A stretch of DNA of 64,000 nt from Acidicapsa acidisoli (GCF_025685625.1 NZ_JAGSYI010000003.1:920196-984195); one strand, 5' to 3'; counted from the first letter of the stretch, positions 12,347-22,484 are shown. Notes: generated by a model not told the origin, from the letters alone. Numbers and translations are program-made.

Positions 12347-14321
12347 GCACCACCGTCGACTTCTCATCCGAGAGAATCGCCCCTTCGAGATGGCGAAACT
12401 CCGACGCCTTATCGGCAGGCAGTTGCACCTCCACTACCTTGAAGTCCCGCTCATAATGCAGCAGCCTGCCCTTCCCCGATGCCGGAACAGAGACCGAAGA
12501 ATGGTAGCTGGCGAAGTTCATATCCACGTTGACGGGATCGGGCATCTCATCTACCACCCAGCCATCCGGCAATGCAATGTCGTAGCTGTCATGCCAGTGC
12601 CCCGTCGCCTGCAAATCAATCGGCACCGTGCGCGGCTTGTCATCATTAGGCAGCACATCCGAACCAACAACGCGAGGCCGCACCAGCAGCAGCGGACCAG
12701 CCGCATGGGCATACTGGCTGGCGGTCAGCTTGTAATGAAACTCCAATGGCTGATCCAGAGCCACCGGCTGCACGAACCGAAAGGAATCCAGCACCGCGCC
12801 GGGCACATCTCCCGCCACGCGCTTCTCCCAGTATTCGTGCCGCTCCTTTTCATCCGTGTATTTGAGCAGCATCCTCAATTCCCCGCCCTCGGGCCCGGAG
12901 TGGGAAGTATCGACCGAGCCGCTCAGCGTCCCGTCCGCCGAGAGCGTAAATGCCCCCTTGCGCTTCGTGCCATTGGTCTCAGGAGCAAGCACCGGCAGCG
13001 CGATAATCTGGCTCTCAGCGCCAGCCGCAAGAATCCCAAAGCTGCCCTGCTCATATGAAGGCAGATTCCCCACTGGCGTATGCTCATTCGTCGGGTCAAA
13101 GATCAGATACCGCTTGCCGCCCTTGCCCGTAACAACCGCCTTCAGGCGCGAATCGTGGACATCGGCGGGCAGCTCGATCGCTGCAATCATGTGATTCCCA
13201 AGCAACGACGGCTCAGCCGGATCGACAATGCCGCGATGATCGTCGACCGGCATATAATCGGCCCGAATGCCAGCCACCTGCAGCATGGAGACCAACAGCG
13301 TCGTCTTGTCCTTGCAGTCTCCGTAACGGTTGCGGAAAATGTCCGCCGCATGATTCGCCTGCAATCCGCCAATGCCACGCGAGACGACAAAATATCGAAT
13401 CTCCCTTTGAATGGATTCTGTGATGCGGCTGAGCCTTGTATAGAAATCCGGCGCTCCCGCGATCAGTTCCTGAACCCTGGCGGTAATCTCCGGCGAAGGC
13501 TGGGGCCGGTCAGCCTCCAGCTTTGTCACCCACTCCCCGATCGCTCGCCACTGATTATCCCTGCCCTCGACCGCCGCATCGCCCCATTGCACCGACATGC
13601 GCGCCGCCAGAGCGCCCCATTCCGGGTGTGACGGAATATCCCGCAGCGTGAGATCGGGCATATCCCTGATCTCCCATCGCCAATGATTCGGCGATACCTC
13701 AACCGGCTTCACACCCGCATACTGATGCCATGCTTCCGCGTGGCTGCGACCAGCGGGCAGATCGACCTCCAATGCCTCGAACACCATGGGAATTTCGCTT
13801 TGTATATGCCAGACCTTCTCCTGCATATACGGCTTCAGCAACTCCTCGGACTCGCATACCACGACCGCGCCAACATCCACGGCAGGCGGATGCGCCACGC
13901 GGTACTTGTAGGTCGACAGCATCACCGGAATCCCCGTATCACCTTCGTCGGTGAAATCAGCTTCCTGCGCCTGATACTGCTTCTCATCCGCACCAATCGT
14001 CCAAACGCGGAAGTAGTTGATCTTCTCATCCACGTCGTAGGACACTCCGCACTCGTGGTGCCGCCCCTGCGGTTTGAGGATGCGAATTGCCTCGCGCTCC
14101 CGCTCCACCGCCCGGCCCTGTGTATCTACGGTTTCAACGTACTCATCGTAGAGAATGACCGCCGGTGAGTCCTTTGCGTAATACGGCGTATGTGTCTTGT
14201 AAGCATCGAGACCCCACTGCGGCACCGGCAGTTTTTCCTTGCCGAAGATCGAAGCCCCGCACGAGGCAGAGAGCAGCGGACCCCATAGCGACACAATTAA
14301 CAAGCTTCGAACCGTTCGCAT
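12333..14321 (-). CDS. DUF3857 / transglutaminase-like exported protein (catalytic triad present)
   Basis: A signal-like N-terminus (RTVRSLLIVSLWGPLLSASCGA) precedes a DUF3857 beta domain and a transglutaminase-like papain-fold core. The presumed catalytic Cys is in NRYGDCKDKTTLL, the His in GNHMIAAIELP and the Asp in IFDPTNEH, so the triad looks intact. The C-terminal beta-rich part is usual for this family. Function is unknown; a periplasmic peptide-modifying or structural role is typical speculation. I prefer the ATG of MRTVRSLL, preceded by AGGTGGGGGA; an ATG 39 nt upstream is possible. It follows its paralog (14364-16337) closely and is likely in the same operon. Confidence 0.82.
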   Translation of the reverse strand: MRTVRSLLIVSLWGPLLSASCGASIFGKEKLPVPQWGLDAYKTHTPYYAKDSPAVILYDEYVETVDTQGRAVEREREAIRILKPQGRHHECGVSYDVDEKINYFRVWTIGADEKQYQAQEADFTDEGDTGIPVMLSTYKYRVAHPPAVDVGAVVVCESEELLKPYMQEKVWHIQSEIPMVFEALEVDLPAGRSHAEAWHQYAGVKPVEVSPNHWRWEIRDMPDLTLRDIPSHPEWGALAARMSVQWGDAAVEGRDNQWRAIGEWVTKLEADRPQPSPEITARVQELIAGAPDFYTRLSRITESIQREIRYFVVSRGIGGLQANHAADIFRNRYGDCKDKTTLLVSMLQVAGIRADYMPVDDHRGIVDPAEPSLLGNHMIAAIELPADVHDSRLKAVVTGKGGKRYLIFDPTNEHTPVGNLPSYEQGSFGILAAGAESQIIALPVLAPETNGTKRKGAFTLSADGTLSGSVDTSHSGPEGGELRMLLKYTDEKERHEYWEKRVAGDVPGAVLDSFRFVQPVALDQPLEFHYKLTASQYAHAAGPLLLVRPRVVGSDVLPNDDKPRTVPIDLQATGHWHDSYDIALPDGWVVDEMPDPVNVDMNFASYHSSVSVPASGKGRLLHYERDFKVVEVQLPADKASEFRHLEGAILSDEKSTVVLKRQ

Positions 14322-14363
14322 CCAAAATCCCCCACCTGGGCGTCCATCCATCAAATTCATCCC

Positions 14364-16337
14364 TCAGTTTCCGCCGTTTGCTGGAGCAACCTTCAACACC
14401 AACTGCTGCTGATCGGCTGTGGCCACCTTTTGATAGAAATCGCGCAGCGACGAGTAGTCCTTGGGCTCAAGCAGCGCAAAGGCTCGTGCGAAGGTCCGCG
14501 CAACAGTGATGTCGTTCTTCTTGGCAACCGACTTCAACTGAAACGCCGCATGGCCCGGCCAGGGGATCGAAGAATCAGGCGGCGCGCTTTCTACAGCAAA
14601 TGTATCGGGCAGGTGGTAAGTCACCTCATCGCTGACGGTGTCCGCGTACTCCATATCCACCGGGGTCAACCGCTTCTCTTCGGCGACAAACGGGTGCTTT
14701 GCGCGTGATTCGAAAAACACACCCGGCAGGAAGACTCGCTTCCCAGTGGCCGTTCCCATGTTGCCGGAAACCTTCACAATCGCCATCAGCACGGAGTGAT
14801 AATCGTCCAGTGCAAGAAAGTGATCCAGTTCCGCATCCACCCCATCGGGAACCATCCTGCGCAGTTCCTCATTGAATCGCTTCTTGACCTCATCTTCGTC
14901 GTTCTCAACTGCCGTCTCTCGCCACCGCAAGGCTGCCGGTCCATTCATCGTAATGCGGATGGTCCCTGTGATGCTGCCATCGCGGTCGATGGTCAGGTAT
15001 CCGGTTCTCAGGGTCGACGCTTGTTTATACGAATTTCCGGGAGTGCCGCTTAACTCCGGCCCTTTTTCGCTCTGGCGCAGAGAAGACACCAGGGAGTGCC
15101 TCCAGTCCAGTTCGCCAAAGTCCGCAAATTTCGTGCCCGGATCAAGAGGCGTCTCCTTGCCGTCGATCGTCACCACCACCAGAACGTCCTGAAACTGCGA
15201 AAGCGATAGGAAGTAGGGGTTGAATATATCCCGATTCCTGTCGCAGACTGTCATCGCATAGGTCTTCAATCCCGCAATCCGCGCCATGGCCAGGTACAGC
15301 AACGCAATCTCATCACTTGTACCGCTCTTCCTGGTCCACACATCCTCGGCATCTTTGGCTTCCTTGAGATGCAGTTCCTTTAACTCCGATTCCGACTTGC
15401 GACGGGTGTAATCGGTGTTTTCGAGCGCCATCACCGCATCGTAGATTTTGTGCGCCTTTACATCTTCGCTATCTGCGGGCGCGACAATGGTTGCCACTGC
15501 GTCCTTCAGAGTCTTGGTCTCGCCGGCAAAGTGATCCATTTGTTTTGACCAGCGCTCACCCTCATGCTTCCAGAAGTCTTCCTTGGTGGAATACCCCGTG
15601 TAGTAAAACTGGACGCTCTCCATTAGAGCGGCCATAGGCGGCATGTATTCCTCATCCGGGACGGGCGCCACATCCGTGACATCCAGCGTGTACCTTCCGG
15701 ACGCCTCATAGTTGACTTTGACGCCCTCCGGCAGCATCGAGCTATACAGTAGTTTGCTCGCCGCCTCCCCTCGGCTATTCACCACACGATGCAGGTATGC
15801 GAAAGGAAGAAAGGAGTAATGCGCCTTTCGCACAAAGTACTCTTGCTGGACCTCCCACTCCGGCGAGGAGAGTGTTTCATCGCCGTAGCGGAGCTGCCAC
15901 CGGTACTCAAGAATGCTGCCCACCTCGACGCTTGGAAGAGTGAACACCATTTTGTTGATCTGGACTCCAGTCCCCTTGTGCTCTACCAAGTCCGACGGCT
16001 TCACGTCGAGCGGGATCACCGTCCCATCGGAATGGATCGTCCGCGCCTTGACGTCTTCCACCTTGAAAGCGCCCTTCGGATAAGGCACTCCGACAGTCGC
16101 AAGTTCCTTCCCCTTCTCGGTCAGCACTTTGATTCGCGCATAAAAGCTATGGAAATGCAGATTGTCATCCACCGTCTCTTCGCGATACAGGTAGATTGCT
16201 GCTGCTCCCGGAGCCTTCGGCTCTGCGGTCATTTTGAGCTCTTCGTCGGTAGGCGGTTGAAACTGGCCCCAGGAAGAAGCGGGAAATGCGAGAACCGCAG
16301 CCGCGAAGGCGACTTGCAGCCAAAGACGAAACCTCAT
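14364..16337 (-). CDS. DUF3857 / transglutaminase-like exported protein (catalytic Cys apparently lost)
   Basis: It is paralogous in architecture to the downstream gene: signal peptide (FAAAVLAFPASSWGQ), DUF3857 domain, then a transglutaminase-like domain. Where the paralog has GDCKDK, this protein reads KSGTSDEIALLYLAMARIAGL, so the nucleophilic Cys seems replaced by Thr/Ser. The distal part retains ETPLDPGTKFADFG, equivalent to the Asp region. It may be a non-catalytic partner of the active paralog. The start MRFRLWLQ (16337) has GGAG upstream; the longer form would add seven residues before the signal peptide. Confidence 0.8.
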   Translation of the reverse strand: MRFRLWLQVAFAAAVLAFPASSWGQFQPPTDEELKMTAEPKAPGAAAIYLYREETVDDNLHFHSFYARIKVLTEKGKELATVGVPYPKGAFKVEDVKARTIHSDGTVIPLDVKPSDLVEHKGTGVQINKMVFTLPSVEVGSILEYRWQLRYGDETLSSPEWEVQQEYFVRKAHYSFLPFAYLHRVVNSRGEAASKLLYSSMLPEGVKVNYEASGRYTLDVTDVAPVPDEEYMPPMAALMESVQFYYTGYSTKEDFWKHEGERWSKQMDHFAGETKTLKDAVATIVAPADSEDVKAHKIYDAVMALENTDYTRRKSESELKELHLKEAKDAEDVWTRKSGTSDEIALLYLAMARIAGLKTYAMTVCDRNRDIFNPYFLSLSQFQDVLVVVTIDGKETPLDPGTKFADFGELDWRHSLVSSLRQSEKGPELSGTPGNSYKQASTLRTGYLTIDRDGSITGTIRITMNGPAALRWRETAVENDEDEVKKRFNEELRRMVPDGVDAELDHFLALDDYHSVLMAIVKVSGNMGTATGKRVFLPGVFFESRAKHPFVAEEKRLTPVDMEYADTVSDEVTYHLPDTFAVESAPPDSSIPWPGHAAFQLKSVAKKNDITVARTFARAFALLEPKDYSSLRDFYQKVATADQQQLVLKVAPANGGN

Positions 16338-16576
16338 CGTTACTCCAGTACCCAGCAATGAATAATTAACTTAAGGAACCGCTTTCCGCCGGCAGTCAGC
16401 CCGCGCAGATTCCAGTTTTGAGTTAGGGGATGCTATGCCAACTTAACCGGAGGATAGGGACTATGGCAAGCGCGAAACAAGAATGAGAGAGAATTTCGCA
16501 CCGCGAGTGTTTTGAAGCGAGTTATCTCGATCAAAACTGTTTACTGCTTTCTATATACGAAAGTCTGCCCACTGAG

Positions 16577-17161
16577 TTATGCGGCCAATTCGATATCCTG
16601 GGAATTCTCTGTTCGAGACACCTGCGCCAGTCTGACCGGCATCGTCCGAAACAAAACGACTGGCTCGAGAACGAAGCTGAGCAGAAGCCGCGGAATCCGG
16701 CGGAAGTCATCGGCCATCGAGCGCCCCTGCTTGCCCGTTAGAAAGGTCCCATGCCGCATCACATGCCTGTGAAAAAGCGCCGAGATCAGTGTAAAGACAC
16801 ACACGCTCACCAGGGCCCGATGCGGAGCTGGCGCGCCGACCGTCCTGTGCAGCAGCCAATCCAGCAACTGTGCAAGCCCGGGCACACCCACCACGATTCC
16901 CAGGTCTCCAAGCCAGCGCCTGCGCAATCCCAATGCCGCCTGTTGCAACCCTGCGTAGACTCCCGAAGTCAGCGTCACATAAGCCATCTCAACCACGACG
17001 ATTGCGAACCCATCTCGATTCCGACTGTGCGCCACCGCCGCGGCGTATACCACCGACCGCGCCGTCGCGCTCATCAGCGCGCATTTCCAATTCCAGGCAA
17101 AATTCCAGTTCCAGCGCGCCACTTCGCAATGGCTGACTTCAGTCGAGCAAATGGGATTCAT
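16577..17161 (-). CDS. Hypothetical protein with hydrophobic segments
   Basis: I do not recognise this protein. The ~194 residues include moderately hydrophobic stretches (SVVYAAAVAH; LGIVVGVPGLAQLLDWLL; ALVSVCVFTLISALFH) that suggest two to four membrane segments, and a basic, Arg-rich C-terminal third. The start is taken at the internal Met (MNPICSTEV), but the frame is open another 33 nt upstream. It faces away from the GH31 gene and is separated from the DUF3857 gene by ~240 nt in which I see nothing else. Real gene likely; function unknown. Confidence 0.55.
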   Translation of the reverse strand: MNPICSTEVSHCEVARWNWNFAWNWKCALMSATARSVVYAAAVAHSRNRDGFAIVVVEMAYVTLTSGVYAGLQQAALGLRRRWLGDLGIVVGVPGLAQLLDWLLHRTVGAPAPHRALVSVCVFTLISALFHRHVMRHGTFLTGKQGRSMADDFRRIPRLLLSFVLEPVVLFRTMPVRLAQVSRTENSQDIELAA

Positions 17162-17367
17162 GCCTTCATCTTGCCCTGTTCGCCCCAGAAGCAAATGAAC
17201 GGCAGATTACATTGCCGCGAACTTCCGATCCCATCCGTTAATGAAACTGGTTCCTTTCCAGTGAGCCATACCGAAATCGGGATGACTTCAGGTTTGCCAT
17301 TGCCTCAAGTAAATCAATTTAGTTATAGTCTTCTGGCATCCTTGATGCGGTGACAGGAGTCCTCCCC

Positions 17368-19746
17368 GTGAATCTGCAGCCCCGCCGAATCTTCTCCCGA
17401 ATTGCCGTATTTTCTTCGCTAATTATTTTGCTTTCTATGGCTTGCGTGGCTCGCGCGCAGTGGAACCCGCCGAACCCAGTCACCAGCTTCACTCAGATTT
17501 CAGATGGGCTGGAAGTGCACCAGACAGCAGGCGTCCTGCGCATTCAGGTCACGTCCCCGGCGATCCTGCACATCACCTACGGTCCTGAGTCTGGCGCTCA
17601 GGAACATCCATCCGATGGCGTCCTGGCCAAACGGGACTGGCCGCCAGCGCAATTCACTGTCGAGTCCGACGCCAAAACGATCACGCTGACCACGGCTCAA
17701 CTGAAGGCGATCATCGATCGCAGCACAGGCGCACTGGCCTATGAAACGCTCGCCGGACAGAGGCTCACGACCGACAGCTACCGCCAGTTGCATCCCGCCG
17801 AAGTGAACGGCGAAAGGACAAACCACGCCGAAGTCTTTTTCGCGATTTATGGTTCCAAAGAAGGCTTGTACGGCCTTGGACAGCACCAGGCGGGCGTCTG
17901 GAATTACCGCGGCGAAACCGTGGATCTGTCACAGGAAAACACGGATATAGCGATTCCGCTGCTCGTTTCGAGCAACGGTTACGGCATCTTCTGGAACAAC
18001 CCTTCGCGTTCGCAGGTCAATAATCGCTTCGTTCACATGCTGTATCTGACCGCTGAAGTAGCCGACAAAGTCGACTACTACTTCCTCGCCGGACCGGAAC
18101 CGGATCGCATCATTGCTCATTACCGCGAACTCACCGGCGATGCGCCCATGTTTGGCCGCTGGGCCTACGGCTTCTGGCAGTGCAAGAACAAGTACCAGTC
18201 GCAGGCGGAACTCGAGTCCGTTGCGGCCAAATATCGCGACCTGCACATCCCCGTCGACAACATCGTGCAGGACTGGTTCTGGTGGGTGAACATGGGCGAG
18301 ATGAAATGGAACTCGAACTATCCCGACCCACCTGCGTTAATCAAGACCCTGCACGACGAGCACTTCCACCTGATGGTTTCGATCTGGCCGTACTTCCGTC
18401 CCGGTTCCAAGGAATACGAGACGATGGACAAGAACGGCTGGTTCATCGCCAAGACTCAGGTCGGCGGATTTCATCCAGTCGGTCAGGCATTGTATGACCC
18501 GACCAATCCTGAGGCTCGCAAGTACTACTGGGACAACGCCAACACCGCGCTCTTCAAGAACGGCGCGCCAGATGGCGTGGACGCATGGTGGCTGGACACG
18601 GATGAACCAGAGACCGAGGGCCGCGCCGACAACATCCTCGTCGACCACCAACTTCATCTCGGCAGCGGCGCGCGCTATGCCAACGTCTTTCCGAATTTCC
18701 ACACAGCCGGTGTAGCCGACGGACAGCGTGCGGCTTCGGACAAGAAGCGTGTCTTCATCCTCTCGCGGTCAGCTTATGCGGGATCGCAGCGCAACGGTGT
18801 AACCGCCTGGTCCGGCGACGTGCTCTCGGACTTTGTGACCTTTCAGCGGCAGATCTCCGCCGGGCTCAACTACGCAATCTCAGGAATGCCTTACTGGACT
18901 ACGGATATCGGCGGCTTCATCTCCGGCGGAGATCTGAATGATCCGAAGTTCCGCGAGCTGTTTGTTCGCTGGTTTCAGTTCGGTACGTTCTCGCCGATCT
19001 TCCGTGTACATGGAACGCGCAATCCCAGCGAAAACGAGCTTTGGTCTTACGGCCCTGAGACGCAGAAGATCCTGGTGGATTACGACACGCTGCGCTATCG
19101 GCTGATGCCCTATATCTACTCCGAAGCATGGCGCGTTACCAGCGAGCGCTATACGATCATGCGTCCGCTGGTGATGGATTGGCGCACCGATGTGAGAGCG
19201 CAGAACACGGGCGACGAGTTCATGTTCGGGCCTTCGATTCTGGTGAATCCGGTTTACATTCAGGGCGCAACGAGCCGCTCTGTCTATTTACCCAAGGCAA
19301 CGTGGTATGACTTCTGGACCGGCGAAAAGCTGGAAGGCGAACAAACGTTGCAGGCCTCTGCGCCACTCGCCAGGCTGCCGCTGTATGTGCGTGCAGGTTC
19401 GATTTTGCCGCTTGGCCCGACGATGGAGTGGACAACGCAGAAGCCGGAAGATCCGACTGAGTTGCGTGTTTATCCTGGAGCCGATGGAGACTTTACGCTC
19501 TACGAAGATGAGAATGACAACTACAACTACGAAAAGGGCGCGCATGCAACAATCTCCATGCACTGGAACGATGCCTCGCAAACGCTCACGATTGGCGCTC
19601 GCGAGGGGAGTTTTCCGGGGATGCTGGAGAAGCGGACGTTTCGCGTAGTCCTTGTTAAATCCGCGCATGGAGCGGGAGTTGCGGCGAGTGAGACGGCGGA
19701 AAAGACTGTGGCTTACTCGGGCGAAAAGGTCCGCGTGAAGCCGTGA
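17368..19746 (+). CDS. Exported glycoside hydrolase family 31 enzyme (alpha-glucosidase/alpha-xylosidase-like)
   Basis: GH31 enzymes retain configuration and cleave alpha-linked glucose or xylose. A signal peptide (SSLIILLSMACVARAQ) is followed by an N-terminal beta domain, then the TIM barrel with DNIVQDWFWW, the nucleophile region DAWWLDTDEPE (~residue 400) and the acid/base region AYAGSQRNGVTAWSGD. A C-terminal beta-sandwich domain ends the protein (YEDENDNYNYEKG). The DTDEP form of the nucleophile motif differs from classical WxDMNE, so substrate specificity cannot be assigned. I chose the GTG at 17368 because AGGAG lies 8 nt before it; an in-frame GTG at 17350 has no such site. Confidence 0.9.
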   Translation: MNLQPRRIFSRIAVFSSLIILLSMACVARAQWNPPNPVTSFTQISDGLEVHQTAGVLRIQVTSPAILHITYGPESGAQEHPSDGVLAKRDWPPAQFTVESDAKTITLTTAQLKAIIDRSTGALAYETLAGQRLTTDSYRQLHPAEVNGERTNHAEVFFAIYGSKEGLYGLGQHQAGVWNYRGETVDLSQENTDIAIPLLVSSNGYGIFWNNPSRSQVNNRFVHMLYLTAEVADKVDYYFLAGPEPDRIIAHYRELTGDAPMFGRWAYGFWQCKNKYQSQAELESVAAKYRDLHIPVDNIVQDWFWWVNMGEMKWNSNYPDPPALIKTLHDEHFHLMVSIWPYFRPGSKEYETMDKNGWFIAKTQVGGFHPVGQALYDPTNPEARKYYWDNANTALFKNGAPDGVDAWWLDTDEPETEGRADNILVDHQLHLGSGARYANVFPNFHTAGVADGQRAASDKKRVFILSRSAYAGSQRNGVTAWSGDVLSDFVTFQRQISAGLNYAISGMPYWTTDIGGFISGGDLNDPKFRELFVRWFQFGTFSPIFRVHGTRNPSENELWSYGPETQKILVDYDTLRYRLMPYIYSEAWRVTSERYTIMRPLVMDWRTDVRAQNTGDEFMFGPSILVNPVYIQGATSRSVYLPKATWYDFWTGEKLEGEQTLQASAPLARLPLYVRAGSILPLGPTMEWTTQKPEDPTELRVYPGADGDFTLYEDENDNYNYEKGAHATISMHWNDASQTLTIGAREGSFPGMLEKRTFRVVLVKSAHGAGVAASETAEKTVAYSGEKVRVKP

Positions 19747-19766
19747 TTGGACTGTGGAACACTCAT

Positions 19767-19782
19767 TGTTCCACGTGGAACA
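19767..19782. promoter_or_regulatory. Candidate parS (ParB-binding) site
   Basis: TGTTCCACGTGGAACA is a perfect 16-bp palindrome. It differs from the consensus parS TGTTTCACGTGAAACA only at one symmetric pair of positions, a variant accepted by ParB in other bacteria. It lies in a 335-nt intergenic region (19747-20081) that otherwise shows no gene. An overlapping imperfect repeat, TGGAAC...GTTCCA, begins at 19754. Proximity to ribosomal operons would fit an origin-proximal location. Confidence 0.55.
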
Positions 19783-20081
19783 TTTCAGCGCTTCGTTCTT
19801 AGACAAAGCCTGTCAAGTGAATTTGTTGGATGTGGTTTGTTTTCGATGAGTTGAATTTGCGGCGAATATTGGCGTTATGTGTCTTGTTTCCTGACGCGCT
19901 TTTTCGATATAGCGTGGGCGCTATATGTGCATCAAAGCGCTGTGGGCTGAAGCGAGTATTCGTCGATCAACCACAAATCCAACGGACTGGAATGGAAGAC
20001 GCGGGCGATACCGCTGTCATGCGGGTGAGGAAATTGCTTGGGGAAATGGCGGGGGTGTGGTTTGCTTAGGTTTATCTACCT

Positions 20082-21389
20082 ATGCGGATTTTCCTGGAAC
20101 GCTATTTTGAGTTTTCTCGTCTAGGCACGAACTGGCGCACGGAAGTACTGGCCGGGGTGACTACGTTCTTGACGATGGCCTACATCGTGCTGGTGAATCC
20201 TGCGATTCTGGCGCAGAGCGGGATGCCGTTGCCGGCGGTCACTGCGGCCACCTGTCTGTCGGCGGCGCTGGGATCGATTCTGATGGGAGTGGTGGCGCGG
20301 TATCCGATTGCGCTGGCGCCGGGAATGGGCCTGAACGCCTACTTCACCTATACGGTCTGCATCAAGATGCATATTCCATGGCAGACGGCGCTTGGAGCGG
20401 TCTTTCTGTCGGGAACGGTGTTTCTGCTGCTTACTGCGTTTGGGATTCGGCAGTTGATATTGCGGTCGATCCCGCAGGAGCTCTATGCGGCTGTTGCCTG
20501 CGGCATTGGGTTGTTTATTGCGTTCATCGGGCTGACCAAGGCGGGGCTTGTGGTGCAGAGTCCGGTGACTCTGGTGCAGCTCGGCAATATCAAGGATCCG
20601 ACGACGGCGCTGTCGCTGCTTGGGCTGGGGCTGATGGTGGCGCTGGAGATCTGGAAGATCAAGGGGTCGATTCTGATTGGCGTGCTGACGGTGACGGCTG
20701 CTGCGTGGGCGCTGGGACTGACCCACTGGACCCGCGCCGGGGGCGGAGTGCAGAGCCTGACGGCCACTGCTTTCAAGCTGGACATCCCCGGGGCCTTTCG
20801 CGTGGGGCTGCTGGAGATTGTCTTTGTCTTCTTTTTTGTAGACCTCTTTGACAATCTCGGGACGCTTGTCGCGGTTACGAAGCGCGCGGGGTTGCTGGCG
20901 GCAGATCATTCGATTCCGCGGCTTAACCGGATTCTGTTTGCCGATGCCGCTGCCACGGTGGCGGGATCGCTCACGGGAACATCCACCGTCACGAGCTATG
21001 TTGAATCGACTGCTGGAGTGGCGGCGGGCGGGCGCAGCGGGATTACTGCGATTGTGACGGGATTGCTCTTTCTGGTTGCCATGGTGGCTGCGCCGTTTAT
21101 CGGGATTGTGCCGTCGGCTGCGACTGCACCGGCGCTGATTCTGGTGGGCTCGATGATGCTCACGACGGTCACGGAGATTCGATGGACGGAGCCGCTGGTG
21201 GCTGTGCCGGCGTTTCTGACGGTGATTCTGATTCCGCTGACGTATTCGATCGCCAACGGGCTGGGGTTTGGGATTATCGCCTGGGCGGTGTTACATCTGG
21301 CTGCGGGGAAGCTGAGCCGCAGGGACTGGCTGCTGTATTTGCTGGCTGCTCTGTTTCTCGTGCGGTTTGTGTATCTTTCGGCAAGTTGA
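20082..21389 (+). CDS. NCS2-family purine (adenine/guanine/hypoxanthine) permease
   Basis: The 435 residues form a 12-14 helix membrane protein of the AzgA-like branch of nucleobase:cation symporters. The family opening RTEVLAGVTTFLTMAYIVLVNPAIL and the signature ALAPGMGLNAYFTYTV are clear, as is FFFVDLFDNLGTLVAVTKRAGLL in the middle. It should import purine bases into the cytoplasm by proton symport. It stands alone between the GH31 gene and the DUF4397 lipoprotein. The ribosome-binding site before this ATG is weak, so the start is only moderately certain. Confidence 0.92.
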   Translation: MRIFLERYFEFSRLGTNWRTEVLAGVTTFLTMAYIVLVNPAILAQSGMPLPAVTAATCLSAALGSILMGVVARYPIALAPGMGLNAYFTYTVCIKMHIPWQTALGAVFLSGTVFLLLTAFGIRQLILRSIPQELYAAVACGIGLFIAFIGLTKAGLVVQSPVTLVQLGNIKDPTTALSLLGLGLMVALEIWKIKGSILIGVLTVTAAAWALGLTHWTRAGGGVQSLTATAFKLDIPGAFRVGLLEIVFVFFFVDLFDNLGTLVAVTKRAGLLAADHSIPRLNRILFADAAATVAGSLTGTSTVTSYVESTAGVAAGGRSGITAIVTGLLFLVAMVAAPFIGIVPSAATAPALILVGSMMLTTVTEIRWTEPLVAVPAFLTVILIPLTYSIANGLGFGIIAWAVLHLAAGKLSRRDWLLYLLAALFLVRFVYLSAS

Positions 21390-21550
21390 GGTGGTGCGGG
21401 AAATGGTTCGCCGCGTCGCTGTCGAGCTGGATGGAACTGGAGAAGCCGTTAAACTGGCAAGAGCCATTCCACATAGGATGAAGTCCCAGCGCAATTTGAG
21501 CGGTATGGCCGGGGAATGTTGGGCGTTAGGAATTCATGACGGAGCAGTTT

Positions 21551-22363
21551 ATGCGTATCTCCGGTAGGATTTCGGGGATGATTTCCAGATTTCGATGGAG
21601 TGCGCAGACGAACCGGATGCAGGTTCCGGAGCGACCGACTGAGTTGTCGCTTGCGGCTTTGCTTGCGGCTGCCGTGGTTTCATTGGCTGGTTCGCTGCTG
21701 CTGGCTGGTTGCCAGACAATCTCCGGATCGACTGCGGTGAGCCAGCTGCGGATCATCGACGCGTCCTACAATGCTCCGTCGCTGAACTTGTATGTCGAGG
21801 GCACATTGTTGGCCGGGAACCTTGGCCAGGGCAGCATTACGAGCTATGCGAGCCTGCATCCGACGAATAATGCCGCGGTGAAGGTAACTGCGACGACCAG
21901 CACGAAGACGCTGGTGAGCGCGAATACCTCACTGCTGGCGGGGACGAGCCAGTCGGCGCTGATCTCGGACATTGGCGCGGTGTACCAGGTGACGGTTCTG
22001 CAGGATCAATCGACTGCCGCGCCTAGCGGGCACTCAGAGTTTCGACTTCTGAATCAGGCGCCATCGACGGGGCCGGTGGATGTGTACTTTCTGGCTGGAA
22101 CTTCCAACACGGTGTTTGCGACCGCGAAGCCTGTGATTATCGGGCTGGCGGTAGGGGCGATTTCCGGCTACGTGACGATTCCTTCTTCGACGCTATACAT
22201 GGTGATCGCGCCGACGGGAACTACGCTTGCCGACAACGTAACGACCATTTACACGTCGGCTGCGTTCCCGCTCGTCGGCGGCGAAGTGCGGACGGTGCTG
22301 ATTGTCGATCCGCTGCTCGTCACGGAGCCGGTGCAGGTCTATATTGCCGACGATGTGGACTGA
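21551..22363 (+). CDS. DUF4397-type lipoprotein
   Basis: The N-terminal half contains a hydrophobic stretch ending in a lipobox-like LLLAGC, predicting a lipid-anchored protein of ~230 mature residues. The rest is a beta-rich DUF4397-like domain with repeated small-residue motifs (LRIIDASYNAPSLNLYVEG early; FRLLNQAPSTGPVDVYFLAG later), the usual pair of DUF4397 repeats. Function unknown. Several in-frame ATGs exist; the one at 21551 has GGAG 6 nt upstream, while the ATG at 21536 and a later one (MISRFRW) are alternatives. A long positively charged segment precedes the hydrophobic stretch, so the shorter start may be the true one. Confidence 0.75.
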   Translation: MRISGRISGMISRFRWSAQTNRMQVPERPTELSLAALLAAAVVSLAGSLLLAGCQTISGSTAVSQLRIIDASYNAPSLNLYVEGTLLAGNLGQGSITSYASLHPTNNAAVKVTATTSTKTLVSANTSLLAGTSQSALISDIGAVYQVTVLQDQSTAAPSGHSEFRLLNQAPSTGPVDVYFLAGTSNTVFATAKPVIIGLAVGAISGYVTIPSSTLYMVIAPTGTTLADNVTTIYTSAAFPLVGGEVRTVLIVDPLLVTEPVQVYIADDVD

Positions 22364-22484
22364 GTTTCGCGCTTAACACAAACTCTGACGCAAACTCAGT
22401 CAGAGACTTACTGCGCTTTGTCTCTCGGGTTCGGCGCAGTCCCGTGGCGTTGGCTACCTGGGAGTTTGATTGAACGCGCTTCCC

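Noticed and set aside
19830..20069. Small plus-strand gene between GH31 and the permease
   Set aside because: No ribosome-binding site, no motif, and unusual residue composition; treated as intergenic with the parS-like site.
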